From the NCBI GenBank assembly GCA_907163375.1, contig CAJQUW010007418.1, forward strand, positions 59,234 to 123,233: 64,000 nt of DNA, in the 5' to 3' direction. The stretch comes from Prostheceraeus crozeri (lineage: Eukaryota > Platyhelminthes > Polycladida > Euryleptidae). Below, piece after piece: positions 24,524 to 35,185 of this stretch. Every line of letters begins with the position of its first letter. The stretch's first letter is position 1. A program made the translations under genes and the position numbers. The notes under the pieces were generated by a model, which had not been told where the DNA came from, searched no databases, and saw only the letters and a program-made list of their open reading frames with translations.

Positions 24524-24748
24524 AGCACTTTGAACGCCAATCGGTTGAGTCTTAGCTATCTTGTCATGGGTGGCATCTAAACATCTCCATTGCAAAACGC
24601 TGGTGAATCACGGCTTGCTATCAAGCTGATCAAAGCAACGACTTACCAACCTCCTGTAAATAACTCCACCGGTTTTCATGTCTGGCTGTCAAGTCATGGA
24701 CAGTGCAAGTCACGGAGATTTTCGGTGTCATACTTCCTGTTGGTGGGC

Positions 24749-24868
24749 GTTCTTTCGAGACAGCGGTGAAGTCCGTAGCGATGAGTACTGCACGGGACGT
24801 GGGCAATGGTAATCCTTGTGAAACCTCTCTGCGTCATGTTTCCAAGTGGTTGCCTTTCGTCTCAACGT
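24749..24868 (+). ncRNA. Candidate structured RNA module, copy b (unit 1)
   Basis: Hairpin GUUCU-UUCG-AGAC at 24,749-24,761, followed by CGG/CCGTAG, AAACCTCTCTG, TCATGTT and CTCAACGT over about 120 nt. Compared with copy a, the C-G pair that closes the loop is replaced by U-A, a compensatory change. Confidence 0.5.
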
Positions 24869-25181
24869 TGTACTATGACAGCCAGGGCGACATTTAGCTA
24901 TCTGCCACAGGTTACCTCATAAAATCTCCATTGCACTTGTCTCCCGATAGTTGGCCAACCATGCGAGAATGAACCATAAGTTCTTTTAATAACTGTCTCT
25001 ATCACGGAGACGAAATGATGAAGGGATGAAACGGGAGGCCACCCTTGCGCCACACGCAACACATTACAGATTTCTCTCTTCGCTAGTGAACAAGCTCTTG
25101 TCAGTGTAGTCAGAAACTTTATCATGTTGGACAAAAGTTTTACTGCAACACAGGTTGATGTATAGCTAGAAAGTTTGATCA

Positions 25182-25460
25182 TGGCGTTTTATGAAACACA
25201 CATGGCATAAAATGTAAGCGTTAGTGTAGTCAAATAGTTTTACTGTGACACACGTTTGTGAAAGTAAAGTTTGATCATCGAAGTCTATTCGTCAGTGTCG
25301 TCAGAAAGTGTATCATGGTTTGCAACGTTTAGTGTAGTCAAATAGTTTTACCGCGACGCACGTTTGAGAAAGTAAAGTTTGATCATTGAAGTTTTATGAC
25401 TGACCGAACTCATCACAGCACTAGAAAGTTTTATCGAAAAGGTTTTACTGCACAGTGTAG
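25182..25460 (+). repeat. Minisatellite in element L, about 107-bp unit (unit 1)
   Basis: Units carry TAGTGTAGTCAAATAGTTTTAC, split as TAGTGTAGTC and AAATAGTTTTAC, then GAAAGTAAAGTTTGATCAT. Fewer repeats than in the duplicate at 30,843-31,165. A diverged inverted version lies at 45,400-45,650. Confidence 0.6.
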
Positions 25461-25764
25461 ATTGTCTTGTACTTTCACAGTGTTAGAAAGTTTTATTGGA
25501 GACAGTTGCCAAATGTTCCATTATTAGAAAATTCAAACTTCATGACTTTTAGATTAGCTTCATCAGGTTTACTAGAAGCAGTTTTCTACTGTAGTGAGAC
25601 TGAGAGTTTAGAATGTTATATGAAAACAGTGTTCACCACAGCACTAGAAAGTTTAGTACAACACAAGTGTCATGAAAAAATACTTTATTTGGTCTTTGAT
25701 TTAACATCATTGAAACCCACTTTACTAATAGCAATGACAATATGGTTTATTTTATTCAGAAGCA

Positions 25765-26967
25765 GAGAAAAAAACTTCTAACAGAGACTTCGAACGCGCT
25801 GGTCGTGTTCGTGCAGCTCTGCGATATCATTTGTGATTTTGTTTCGGTTCCCTGGTTTCAGTCGGCCATTTTTCGTAATTCTTGGATCATAAGTGTCATC
25901 CCATCATCGTGCAGTTTATGGTGTCATCTGTCTAAATCAGTCGACGTGGGATTCTTCGCTGTGAAGGATTTATCCTCGTTCATCTGGAAGTTTATGTGAT
26001 CATATCTCACCGGTATATTTGTGTTGTTCGCTGTTGCAAACCTCCAACGTCATTGCTTCATGCGCGGATTGCACGTGATTTCGTGATTCCCGGAATAGTT
26101 CTACGAATAAAGTTAGCATCAATCGTTGCGTGAGTGGTCTGGTGGACTAGTAATGTGCAATTGGTGCAACATGTGACTATTGTCTTTCGGTTCGAGTCCT
26201 ACCTGAAGTAATTTTGTGAATTGAATTGAATTGACGACCATATTTTATTGACTTTATTATTGACGATTTACTTTTCTCAAGCTGTCAGCGTCATTCCACG
26301 AACTCATAATATGCCTAATTCATTTCAAGGTCTGATTGAGTTTAGAGAAAGATACAAGAATCAGTTATGCGTCGGGCAATTAAACGTCAACTCGATCAGA
26401 AAAATGGATGATATCCCACTTCAAACCTTGAAGAAAGAATATCTCGAGAAATTAAAATTGAATATCTTATGTATTCAGGAAGCGAAGATTGACAATTCCA
26501 CAACAGATAACGAGCTTGTGACGAAGGGTTACAGAGTGTTTCGTGAAGATCGAAAGAAAGCTGGAGGATCCCTAGTCTACATCCGGGACGAAATTCCGAC
26601 GTCAAGAATTCCTTGCTTATCTAAAGACAAGAAGTTCAGAGCTATTGAATGCATGATGGTACATGTTAACTGTCGATCCGGAAACAAAGAAAGCTTTGTG
26701 ATTCTTTGTATCTATCGAAGACCATCAGTATCTATCAGCATTGCAAAAGAGGAGATAATGCATGTACTCAGTATTGCAAATTCCATTCATTCCAATTGCC
26801 TCATGATTGGGGATATCAATCTGTGTGCGTTAGGGAAACATGACAAAGTGAGAACAGAGATTCTTCAAGATATTTGCGATCACTTTTTTCTGACATGTTT
26901 TGTTAAGGAACCTACAAGGCCGGTTAGTGGGACTTGTTTGGACCAAGTTTTGGGACATGAGGATATG
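25765..26967 (+). mobile_element. CR1/L2-like LINE, 5' part (tandem duplication copy)
   Basis: Identical in layout to the start of the LINE at 31,534, including the 5' untranslated region and the first about 220 codons of the endonuclease ORF (from ATG near 26,311). It stops at 26,967 because the duplication breakpoint cuts it. It lacks reverse transcriptase and 3' end and is not an independent insertion. Confidence 0.85.
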
Positions 26968-26972
26968 TCATA

Positions 26973-28111
26973 AAATTTGTCATAAAATCCACATTTTTGC
27001 ATTCCATGGTAGACATCTTTAAAACTGGTCGATAGAATTGCATAGGATAAGTGCATCCTTTCAAACGAGGCTCTAGTGATGTATTGACGTCGGAAGGTTT
27101 TCATTCGGATTTTATCTTAAGGTAGTGAACTCGCAATATTTGCTTATGAGCAGTTTTAAAAGTAAAATCAAATTTCCCAGATAACGACTCGATGATTATT
27201 TTTGAAATTTATGCTACTTTCCACGAATCATCACCGTTTTATTGATACAACATTTGAAATTGAAATTCGGATTTCATTTTGACGATGTGCAGTAAGTAGG
27301 AAAGTACAAACTATACAATAGTATGAAATGTGCCATTTCGCTATTTTTTCGTAAACTGCTCGATGGATTTTTCTATTGTTTTCCACACAGTCTCCTCTGA
27401 CCATAGGGAAGCCACATGCAAAGAGAAAACGCATTCGGATTTCATTTAATTGAAAATTATTCACATGTGGCGTGTGATTTCATCGCGTGTGAGGACCTTC
27501 CTTAAATGAACTCCGCTGCCACACACAAATATACAATGACCATTACTAGCTCTCCATCGAATTTGTAGTTCATTGGAGCAATGTGTCCTGAGCTAGAGGC
27601 CGAGGAACTCAAATTAACCGTATTAGTCCGCTGGCCTTTAGTCCCGCCTCCCATACCTATTATATAGCAGCAATTCCACGCGACTGTCAACATTTAGGTC
27701 AAAAAATTAAATTGACGATTATTGATTATAAACACACTTTTTCATATAAAAATTTTCCCAAAGATCCGAATCTGATGTTGAATTTTACTTTTGAGGTCAA
27801 TTTATAGCTGAATTTTTATAATTTTCTTCAAAATTCATTTTTTGGAATTTACATTATTTTCTACGTGAATTTCATCATGATTTTTTTTGCACAAGAGAGT
27901 CAATCATTCTACTTTTCAACAGTGATACTTTAAAATGAGGTCAAGAATGATAGAAAAATATGTATACATTCATTCAATCTTTAGTTTTTGCTGAGAAATT
28001 TTACATTGCATAACACATGTAAAAAATGTAGCGTTATTACGCTTCAGAGCGATTTTTTAATCTGTAGGATTATCTATTAAGCCGAATGTGATATAATCTC
28101 ATATCAGTAGC
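26973..28111. other. Host flank left of element L, copy 2
   Basis: Second copy of the flank at 21,310-22,449; same content and no recognised gene. Confidence 0.5.
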
Positions 28112-29905
28112 AAGCCCGTGGCAAAATCAAGTGCAGTGCGGTGCAGTGATGAGTCATCGATGAGTCATCATGCTGACTCAGCCCCCCCTCTGGAAGGAAG
28201 GAAGAGAGTTTGCCAAGGATGTGATGGAAGGATGGGTCCGAGAGGAGGAAACTGTTCCCTCCCCCCCCTCTGGAAGGAAGGAAGGAGTTTTCCGGTAAGG
28301 GTTGGGAAGGGAGAAGGGGTGGAATCTCTAAAAACGGCAGAGTTGGAAAAAGGCGGGTGTTGGTGGTTTTGGGATGAGAAAGTTCATTTTTCGGCATGAA
28401 GGAGGTCTCGGATGGGAAAACGGAGTGATAATTCGGAATTTTTGGCCAATTTTGGGTTAGGAAGGATGTTTCCAGCAACATCGGAGAGAAAAAGTTTTGA
28501 GGAAGTCCCCCCCCCCTCCTGTCAAACTTTCAACTTTGGTGTCAGAGATTGTAGAAAGTCGTGCAATAGCTCATTTGAAAGCTAAAAGTGAGAAAAATGC
28601 AGTGGAAAGCTCAGTTTGGTCCTATTTTCCTGGGTTTAGGGAGGAAAATGGCAGGAAAACGTCAGAGTTGGAAAAGGCAAGTTTTGGATGTTTTGGGATG
28701 AGAAAGTCCACTTTTCGGCATGAAGGAGGTCTCGGATGGGAAAACGGAGGGCAGATTCGGAATCTACGTGAAATGATGGGTCTAGGAACTTCTTTCCAGC
28801 TCAATCGGAGAGAAAAAGTTCTGACCTCCCCCCCCCCTCGGCAGCAATCTTCCAACTTTGGTTGTAGGGATCGTAGAAAGTCGTGCAATAGCTCATTTGA
28901 AAGCTGAGAGTGAGACAAATTCAGTAGAAGACACGGCTGGTTCCTATCTGCCTTCGTATAGATGTGAGACGTCATTGAAAATTTTGGACATTGGTGAAAA
29001 AACGACAGAGTTAGAATTTTTACGAAAATCGCTCTAGCGGGTGAACGACGCCTCGGACGGGAAACAGAGACCCGATTTGGAATCAGCGTGTCAATCTGCA
29101 TCTGCAGGGTGAATTTCAAGTCAATCGGAGAGAAAAAGTTGAAAAGTTGGGTCTCCACATGAGATTTTTTCCTGAAACTGTTAAATTGTAGCCACCTTTG
29201 GCGATGAATAGCGGAGGATTGGAAGTGAATGAAGAGCTCGGATTTCTTTTACGGGCAAGACCGCACTTTGTTCTCTAGGATCCTATCTTTTCAGATGCGT
29301 GGAAGGTTTCGTTTCCAAATGAGAGCCTGTTGAAAATCGAGTTTTTGTGCATTTTCCAAGATTTTGGAACTTTTTGCAAAAACGACCGAGTTTTTTCAGC
29401 TCGGCTTCTGGTCATCGTAGAGAGTCGAGGGATGTCTTAAATGAAAGGGGAGAGCGAGAAAACATGGCTATCAAAATTTGAAGTCAATCTGAGTACTAGA
29501 ACCGGAGATAGACGGGTTTAAAGTTTTTGGATAATGGATATTACGTCATCAGCTGATCGCCACAAACTATATAAGTGGAAACTCTGCTTGTGGAAAACAG
29601 TTGAGGTGAACTCCGGAGCTCTGATGATAGCATTGGAAATCTGAAAAACCGGGTTTCTGCAAGAAACCGACTTAGAAAATTTCATTGCTGATATCAGCTA
29701 AGGCGTCAGACTTAGAGGTTTGCCAGGAGATGGCCTTCGTCTCCAGGCCATAAAAGACTCCAAAACTTTAAAGGCTTGTAACTTTGCTTCTACAAGTCCG
29801 TTTGACTTGATTCAAAAAAGGTTCGGTCGCTATTGACCTGCCCTAAGTGATAGACTACTTATAAAATTTCATAAGTAGTGCTAAAAAGTTGAAAAATTTA
29901 AATTC
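28112..29905 (+). repeat. Left terminal repeat of element L
   Basis: Begins near CAAGCCC/TGAGTCATC and contains poly-C plus TCTGG blocks (28,182; 28,260; 28,507; 28,827). It also carries repeated phrases GATCGTAGAAAGTCGTGCAA, CGGATGGGAAAACGGAGG and AATCGGAGAGAAAAAGTT about every 300 bp. It ends in a well-conserved 200-bp block (29,702-29,905) that also occurs in the right end of L and in element A. A TATATAAG-type box lies at about 29,571. Confidence 0.75.
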
Positions 29906-30061
29906 ACTTTTTTTGGAGGTTTTCTTGGGTTTTCGACCCTGCTGAAGTCAATGAAGGCATGAATAAGTGTGTACGAGCCAGTCTTCTCATGAACCAAGCA
30001 GCTTTTCACTGAAAACGAGCAAGACACGGAGAGTTTTGCTGTAACATTCCACTGACAGGGT

Positions 30062-30185
30062 GTTCCTTCGGGACGGCGGATGATGCCGTAGTGATAAGTG
30101 TGGCAAGGGAGTGTGTCATATTTTAGACCGAAACCGCTGGGGCAGCTCATGTCTCATGTTGGGCATTTGACACAGTTCTCAACGT
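30062..30185 (+). ncRNA. Candidate structured RNA module, copy a (unit 2)
   Basis: Same as 24,400-24,523. First hairpin 30,062-30,074, second stem ACGGC/GCCGT at 30,073-30,089, CTCAACGT at 30,178-30,185. Confidence 0.5.
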
Positions 30186-30410
30186 AGCACTTTGAACGCC
30201 AATCGGTTGAGTCTTAGCTATCTTGTCATGGGTGGCATCTAAACATCTCCATTGCAAAACGCTGGTGAATCACGGCTTGCTATCAAGCTGATCAAAGCAA
30301 CGACTTACCAACCTCCTGTAAATAACTCCACCGGTTTTCATGTCTGGCTGTCAAGTCATGGACAGTGCAAGTCACGGAGATTTTCGGTGTCATACTTCCT
30401 GTTGGTGGGC

Positions 30411-30530
30411 GTTCTTTCGAGACAGCGGTGAAGTCAATAGCGATGAGTACTGCACGGGACGTGGGCAATGGTAATCCTTGTGAAACCTCTCTGCGTCATG
30501 TTTCCAAGTGGTTGCCTTTCGTCTCAACGT
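30411..30530 (+). ncRNA. Candidate structured RNA module, copy b (unit 2)
   Basis: First hairpin 30,411-30,423 (UUCG loop closed by U-A), CTCAACGT at 30,523-30,530. The best aligned relative is the copy in element A at 55,975; the two differ by single-base indels, which argues against a shared protein frame. Confidence 0.5.
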
Positions 30531-30842
30531 TGTACTATGACAGCCAGGGCGACATTTAGCTATCTGCCACAGGTTACCTCATAAAATCTCCATTGCACTT
30601 GTCTCCCGATAGTTGGCCAACCATGCGAAAATGAACCATAAGTTCTTTTAATAACTGTCTCTATCACGGAGACGAAATGATGAAGGGATGAAACGGGAGG
30701 CCACCCTTGCGCCACACGCAACACATTACAGATTTCTCTCTTCGCTAGTGAACAAGCTCTTGTCAGTGTAGTCAGAAACTTTATCATGTTGGACAAAAGT
30801 TTTACTGCAACACAGGTTGATGTATAGCTAGAAAGTTTGATC

Positions 30843-31165
30843 ATGGCGTTTTATGAAACACACATGGCATAAAATGTAAGCGTTAGTGTAGTCAAATAGT
30901 TTTACTGTGACACACGTTTGTGAAAGTAAAGTTTGATCATCGAAGTCTATTCGTCAGTGTCGTCAGAAAGTGTATCATGGTTTGCAACGTTTAGTGTAGT
31001 CAAATAGTTTTACCGCGACGCATGTTTGAGAAAGTAAAGTTTGATCATCGAAGTTTATTGGTGAGTGTCGTCAGAAAGTGTATCATGGTTTGCAAAGATA
31101 GTGTAGTCAAATAGTTTTACCGCGACGCACGTTTGTGAAAGTAAAGTTTGATCATTGAAGTTTTA
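30843..31165 (+). repeat. Minisatellite in element L, about 107-bp unit (unit 2)
   Basis: Same array as at 25,182 with one further unit (the 106-bp length difference between the tandem duplication units maps here). Units differ slightly, for example GTTTGAGAAAG and GTTTGTGAAAG. Confidence 0.6.
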
Positions 31166-31892
31166 TGACTGACCGAACTCATCACAGCACTAGAAAGTTT
31201 TATCGAAAAGGTTTTACTGCACAGTGTAGATTGTCTTGTACTTTCACAGTGTTAGAAAGTTTTATTGGAGACAGTTGCCAAATGTTCCATTATTAGAAAA
31301 TTCAAACTTCATGACTTTTAGATTAGCTTCATCAGGTTTACTAGAAGCAGTTTTCTACTGTAGTGAGACTGAGAGTTTAGAATGTTATATGAAAACAGTG
31401 TTCACCACAGCACTAGAAAGTTTAGTACAACACAAGTGTCATGAAAAAATACTTTATTTGGTCTTTGATTTAACATCATTGAAACCCACTTTACTAATAG
31501 CAATGACAATATGGTTTATTTTATTCAGAAGCAGAGAAAAAAACTTCTAACAGAGACTTCGAACGCGCTGGTCGTGTTCGTGCAGCTCTGCGATATCATT
31601 TGTGATTTTGTTTCGGTTCCCTGGTTTCAGTCGGCCATTTTTCGTAATTCTTGGATCATAAGTGTCATCCCATCATCGTGCAGTTTATGGTGTCATCTGT
31701 CTAAATCAGTCGACGTGGGATTCTTCGCTGTGAAGGATTTATCCTCGTTCATCTGGAAGTTTATGTGATCATATCTCACCGGTATATTTGTGTTGTTCGC
31801 TGTTGCAAACCTCCAACGTCATTGCTTCATGCGCGGATTGCACGTGATTTCGTGATTCCCGGAATAGTTCTACGAATAAAGTTAGCATCAAT

Positions 31893-31975
31893 CGTTGCGT
31901 GAGTGGTCTGGTGGACTAGTAATGTGCAATTGGTGCAACATGTGACTATTGTTTTTCGGTTCGAGTCCTACCTGA
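31893..31975 (+). promoter_or_regulatory. tRNA-like segment with Pol III A and B boxes in LINE 5' UTR
   Basis: TGGTCTGGTGGACTAGTAATG resembles an A box and GGTTCGAGTCC at 31,958-31,968 is an exact B box, spaced as in a tRNA gene. The duplicate lies at 26,124-26,206. The arms do not form a full cloverleaf, so this is an embedded tRNA remnant or an internal promoter and not a tRNA gene. Confidence 0.55.
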
Positions 31976-32079
31976 AGTAATTTTGTGAATTGAATTGAAT
32001 TGACGACCATATTTTATTGACTTTATTATTGACGATTTACTTTTCTCAAGCTGTCAGCGTCATTCCACGAACTCATAAT

Positions 32080-33708
32080 ATGCCTAATTCATTTCAAGGT
32101 CTGATTGAGTTTAGAGAAAGATACAAGAATCAGTTATGCGTCGGGCAATTAAACGTCAACTCGATCAGAAAAATGGATGATATCCCACTTCAAACCTTGA
32201 AGAAAGAATATCTCGAGAAATTAAAATTGAATATCTTATGTATTCAGGAAGCGAAGATTGACAATTCCACAACAGATAACGAGCTTGTGACGAAGGGTTA
32301 CAGAGTGTTTCGTGAAGATCGAAAGAAAGCTGGAGGATCCCTAGTCTACATCCGGGACGAAATTCCGACGTCAAGAATTCCTTGCTTATCTAAAGACAAG
32401 AAGTTCAGAGCTATTGAATGCATGATGGTACATGTTAACTGTCGATCCGGAAACAAAGAAAGCTTTGTGATTCTTTGTATCTATCGAAGACCATCAGTAT
32501 CTATCAGCATTGCAAAAGAGGAGATAATGCATGTACTCAGTATTGCAAATTCCATTCATTCCAATTGCCTCATGATTGGGGATATCAATCTGTGTGCGTT
32601 AGGGAAACATGACAAAGTGAGAACAGAGCTTCTTCAAGATATTTGCGATCACTTTTTTCTGACATGTTTTGTAAAGGAACCTACAAGGCCGGTTAGTGGG
32701 ACTTGTTTGGACCAAGTTTTGGGACATGAGGATATGGTGGATGAGGTCACTGTTCATGATCCTGGTTTTTCGGATCATTATATGATGATTACTGCACTAA
32801 GAGTCGATCGCCCAGCTGTCCAAAAGCGAACTGTTTGGTGTCGATCCTTCAAGGATTTCGATCCTGAAAGATTTCAATGTGACATTAGGGAGGCACTTCC
32901 GGTCTTTGGTGTCAGCATGATATTTGATACTGTTGACGATACTTACAGTTTCATTCGACAATTGTATCAGCAAATTTTTGATGAACACGCCCCTTTCAGG
33001 AAAATCAGAATCCGCTCAAACACAATTCCTTGGTTCAATTCGGAGATGGCCAATGCAAGACGTCAGAAGCACTATTGGCTTAATCGGGCAACAATTGACC
33101 GGGATAGTGGGAAGCGTGATCATGCTTGCTATGCTTGGCAAAGAAAGATGTATTGGCAGAAATTGGAAAGACAACTAAACCGTAAAGCTGCTGCTGAATA
33201 TTATAACAAAAAATGTAACTCCGAAAGCGCAAGAGACTTCTACCGAACATTTGAAACTCAGATGAAAAGTCGAAAGAAGCTTGATTCTTCCAAGATAATT
33301 CTGAAAGATCAACAGCAACCAAATTACATAGTTGACGATCAGAAAATTGCTGACAAGTTAGGAGACTATTTTGCGAACATCGGAAGCAATGAGGAATTTA
33401 GAGAAAGAACACACTCAGATGACTGCGAGAGTTTGGATGATCATCTCAGCAGCAAATTGACCTCAGAGCAAGTAAGAGATGATATTCCAGAGTTCGAGTT
33501 CTCAAGAACAAACGCAGATGAGGTTTCGGAGGTCATCAAATCTCTCAAGGAATCAAAGGCACCAGGTATCGATGGCTTACCTTCACGTTCGATTAAATCA
33601 GCGATGGTTGTCATAAGCATCATGATTTCATGTATTTTCAACATAATGATCCCGGAACGAAAATTCCCCAATGACTTGAAGCGTGGTATTTGGATACCAG
33701 CATTTTAG
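32080..33708 (+). CDS. LINE ORF: APE-type endonuclease and start of reverse transcriptase
   Basis: I start at the first ATG of the frame (MPNSFQGLIEF). The endonuclease motifs appear in family order: QLNVNSIR, CIQEAKID, KAGGSLVYIRDEIP, LMIGDINLC, TCLDQVLG and FSDHYMM, the last holding the catalytic Asp-His pair. A basic linker follows (WFNSEMANARRQKHYW), then the N-terminal RT segment (VIKSLKESKAPGIDGLPSR). The enzyme would nick target DNA and prime reverse transcription there. The frame ends at WIPAF-stop at 33,708 where one extra T in a TTTT run near 33,700 shifts the frame; without it the RT continues directly in the frame of 33,683-35,095. Otherwise this ORF is intact. Confidence 0.85.
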   Translation: MPNSFQGLIEFRERYKNQLCVGQLNVNSIRKMDDIPLQTLKKEYLEKLKLNILCIQEAKIDNSTTDNELVTKGYRVFREDRKKAGGSLVYIRDEIPTSRIPCLSKDKKFRAIECMMVHVNCRSGNKESFVILCIYRRPSVSISIAKEEIMHVLSIANSIHSNCLMIGDINLCALGKHDKVRTELLQDICDHFFLTCFVKEPTRPVSGTCLDQVLGHEDMVDEVTVHDPGFSDHYMMITALRVDRPAVQKRTVWCRSFKDFDPERFQCDIREALPVFGVSMIFDTVDDTYSFIRQLYQQIFDEHAPFRKIRIRSNTIPWFNSEMANARRQKHYWLNRATIDRDSGKRDHACYAWQRKMYWQKLERQLNRKAAAEYYNKKCNSESARDFYRTFETQMKSRKKLDSSKIILKDQQQPNYIVDDQKIADKLGDYFANIGSNEEFRERTHSDDCESLDDHLSSKLTSEQVRDDIPEFEFSRTNADEVSEVIKSLKESKAPGIDGLPSRSIKSAMVVISIMISCIFNIMIPERKFPNDLKRGIWIPAF

Positions 33709-35095
33709 AAATGGCGAAAGAACAGATGTGCATAGATATCGGCCTACAACAGTTTTGTCTCAGTTTTCTAAGATCATTGAAATACTCATGACTATTAGAT
33801 TTTCAAAACATGCATTGAAATACCTTTCTCCGCTGCAGCTGGCATACAAGACCAATCACAGCACAGAAACAGCATTGATTTATGGCATAGAATCGTGGAA
33901 GAAAGCTATCGATTCAAAAAAGATGGTTGCTGTGGTATCGCTTGACTTATCGGCCGCATTTGATACCATATCGCATGCACTATTACTCCGTAAGCTGCAA
34001 GCAAATGGTATGTCTATTGGTGCATTAAAACTGATGAAATCATATCTATCGGACCGCTACAACCATGTAAAAGTTAATGGAGTTTTATCCACCTGCTCCT
34101 TCAAGATGATCCGAGGTATTCCACAGGGCTCACAGTGGTGTCCTCTTATTTGGAACGTCTTTATAAACGATCTCCTTCCTATGATAACAAAATGTGGAGC
34201 CGAAGTTATTGCTTATGCGGACGATGTAACATTCTGGATAGTTGGAGATCACGTCTATGAAATTCAAACGAAATTAGACACGCCTATGACGGCTATACTG
34301 GATTGGTTTTCTAAAAACAATCTTAAACCGAACCCAGATAAGTTTCAATGTCAATGTCTGGGAGCACAGAAAGAACATATCAGCCTTAGTAATGCAGGTG
34401 GAATAAGTTTGGAAAACAGAGACTGTATCACTCTGCTCGGGCTACGCATTGATAGAGAATTCAAATTTGAAAAGCAAATCAAATATTTGTCACGCATAAT
34501 TGCCAGGAAACTGACTGGTATACGCCGACTTAAGAACTCTGTCAGTAGAGCTGTGCGATGGAAGTTAGTCCAGACGTATATTATGCCTCACTTTGAATAC
34601 ATGTCAATATTCCACACATTTCTATCTTCTCCTTGCAAGAAGAAGCTGCAAGCAATGCATAACAGATGCTTGAGAGTAGCAGCTAGAGATGTAAAGGCGC
34701 CTATTTCAAGTTTAACGGCAATGTTCAACGCACCGGAGCTGGAACTTCGATGGTGCATAACTTTATTTAGAACAATGCAGTCAATATGGTGGACAACAAT
34801 ATCGAGTGAATCAATAAATCCCCGAGAATTTCTGGACAATTATCAATTCCTAAAAGGTTATGCTCCGTTATCTCTCGCTGAACATTTTAGATCATGTGAT
34901 CAAGCAAGAATGCGCCGCAACGTGTTTGTGCAACCAAAAGTAGGGACTGTCAAATACGGTCAAAATTCCCTACGGTTTCATGAGACAAGCTTCTGGAACC
35001 AAGTTCCTTCTAATATTCGGAAACTTCCTCTCCGATCTGAGACGGTTCGGACTTACTTGCTATCGTATATCCGGAAGAAAAGTGGAATAACTTAA
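33709..35095 (+). CDS. LINE reverse transcriptase, remaining part
   Basis: This frame continues the RT domain: YRPTTVLSQFSKIIE, AYKTNHSTETAL, then VSLDLSAAFDTISH (first catalytic Asp), RGIPQGSQWCPLIWNVFIND, AYADDVTFW (catalytic YADD) and NNLKPNPDKFQC. A C-terminal region (RWKLVQTYIMPHFEYM, LQAMHNRCLRVAARD) follows, as in CR1/L2-type LINEs. There is no RNase H domain. The stop is at 35,093-35,095, about 90 bp before the element end. All catalytic residues are present, so the copy may be recent and only lightly damaged by the single frameshift at its start. Confidence 0.85.
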
Positions 35096-35185
35096 TTTCT
35101 TGTATTTTCTTTACTTCATTACTTGAAAACTTCTAATTTAGTCACATGCATGTCACATGTCGTGAATATAATTATAATCGAAATT

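Larger units (their letters stand above)
22450..25764 (+). mobile_element. Left end of element L, duplicated partial copy
   Basis: Duplicate of 28,112-31,533. It holds the terminal repeat, a TATATAAG box near 23,908, two copies of the structured module and the minisatellite, then LINE sequence at 25,765. As part of the tandem duplication it is a passenger copy and not a separate insertion. Confidence 0.8.
21310..26967 (+). repeat. Tandem segmental duplication, unit 1
   Basis: This 5.66-kb segment is repeated directly at 26,973-32,736 with only scattered base differences. It starts in host flank, covers the left end of virus-like element L and ends inside the LINE endonuclease ORF at GAGGATATG. 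Period is 5,663 bp at the start and 5,769 bp after the internal minisatellite, because unit 2 has one extra minisatellite repeat. Confidence 0.9.
26973..32736 (+). repeat. Tandem segmental duplication, unit 2
   Basis: Direct copy of unit 1. Here the LINE and element L continue past the duplicated part, so unit 2 is the complete context. The junction reads GGATATG, then TCATAAAATTTG, TCATAAAATCC, so a short TCATAAAAT word is shared at the breakpoint. Confidence 0.9.
31534..35185 (+). mobile_element. Nearly full-length CR1/L2-like LINE inserted in element L
   Basis: The insertion is bounded by GAAGCA on both sides (31,528-31,533 and 35,186-35,191). The right arm of L keeps the uninterrupted site (CAGAAGTAAATGATT, read on the minus strand at about 45,260-45,275), which fixes both ends. 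It has a 5' untranslated region of about 0.55 kb containing a tRNA-like segment, an APE endonuclease plus reverse transcriptase coding region split by one frameshift, and a short AT-rich 3' end. No ORF1 with a zinc knuckle is seen. Confidence 0.85.

Noticed and set aside
25182-25460. CRISPR-like array
   Set aside because: The repeat units are about 107 bp long and contiguous with no distinct spacers, in eukaryotic DNA; it is a minisatellite.
30365-30559. 64-codon frame over structured module b (and the 88-codon frame over module d at 55,832)
   Set aside because: The nucleotide match between the copies includes single-base indels, so the frame is not shared; an RNA structure explains the conservation better.
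31236-31768. 104- and 85-codon plus frames upstream of the LINE ORF
   Set aside because: The first lies in element L minisatellite-flank sequence and the second in the LINE 5' untranslated region; they straddle the insertion point, so they are not genes.
31893-31975. Possible functional tRNA gene in the LINE leader
   Set aside because: Good B box, but no acceptor stem or clear anticodon arm.
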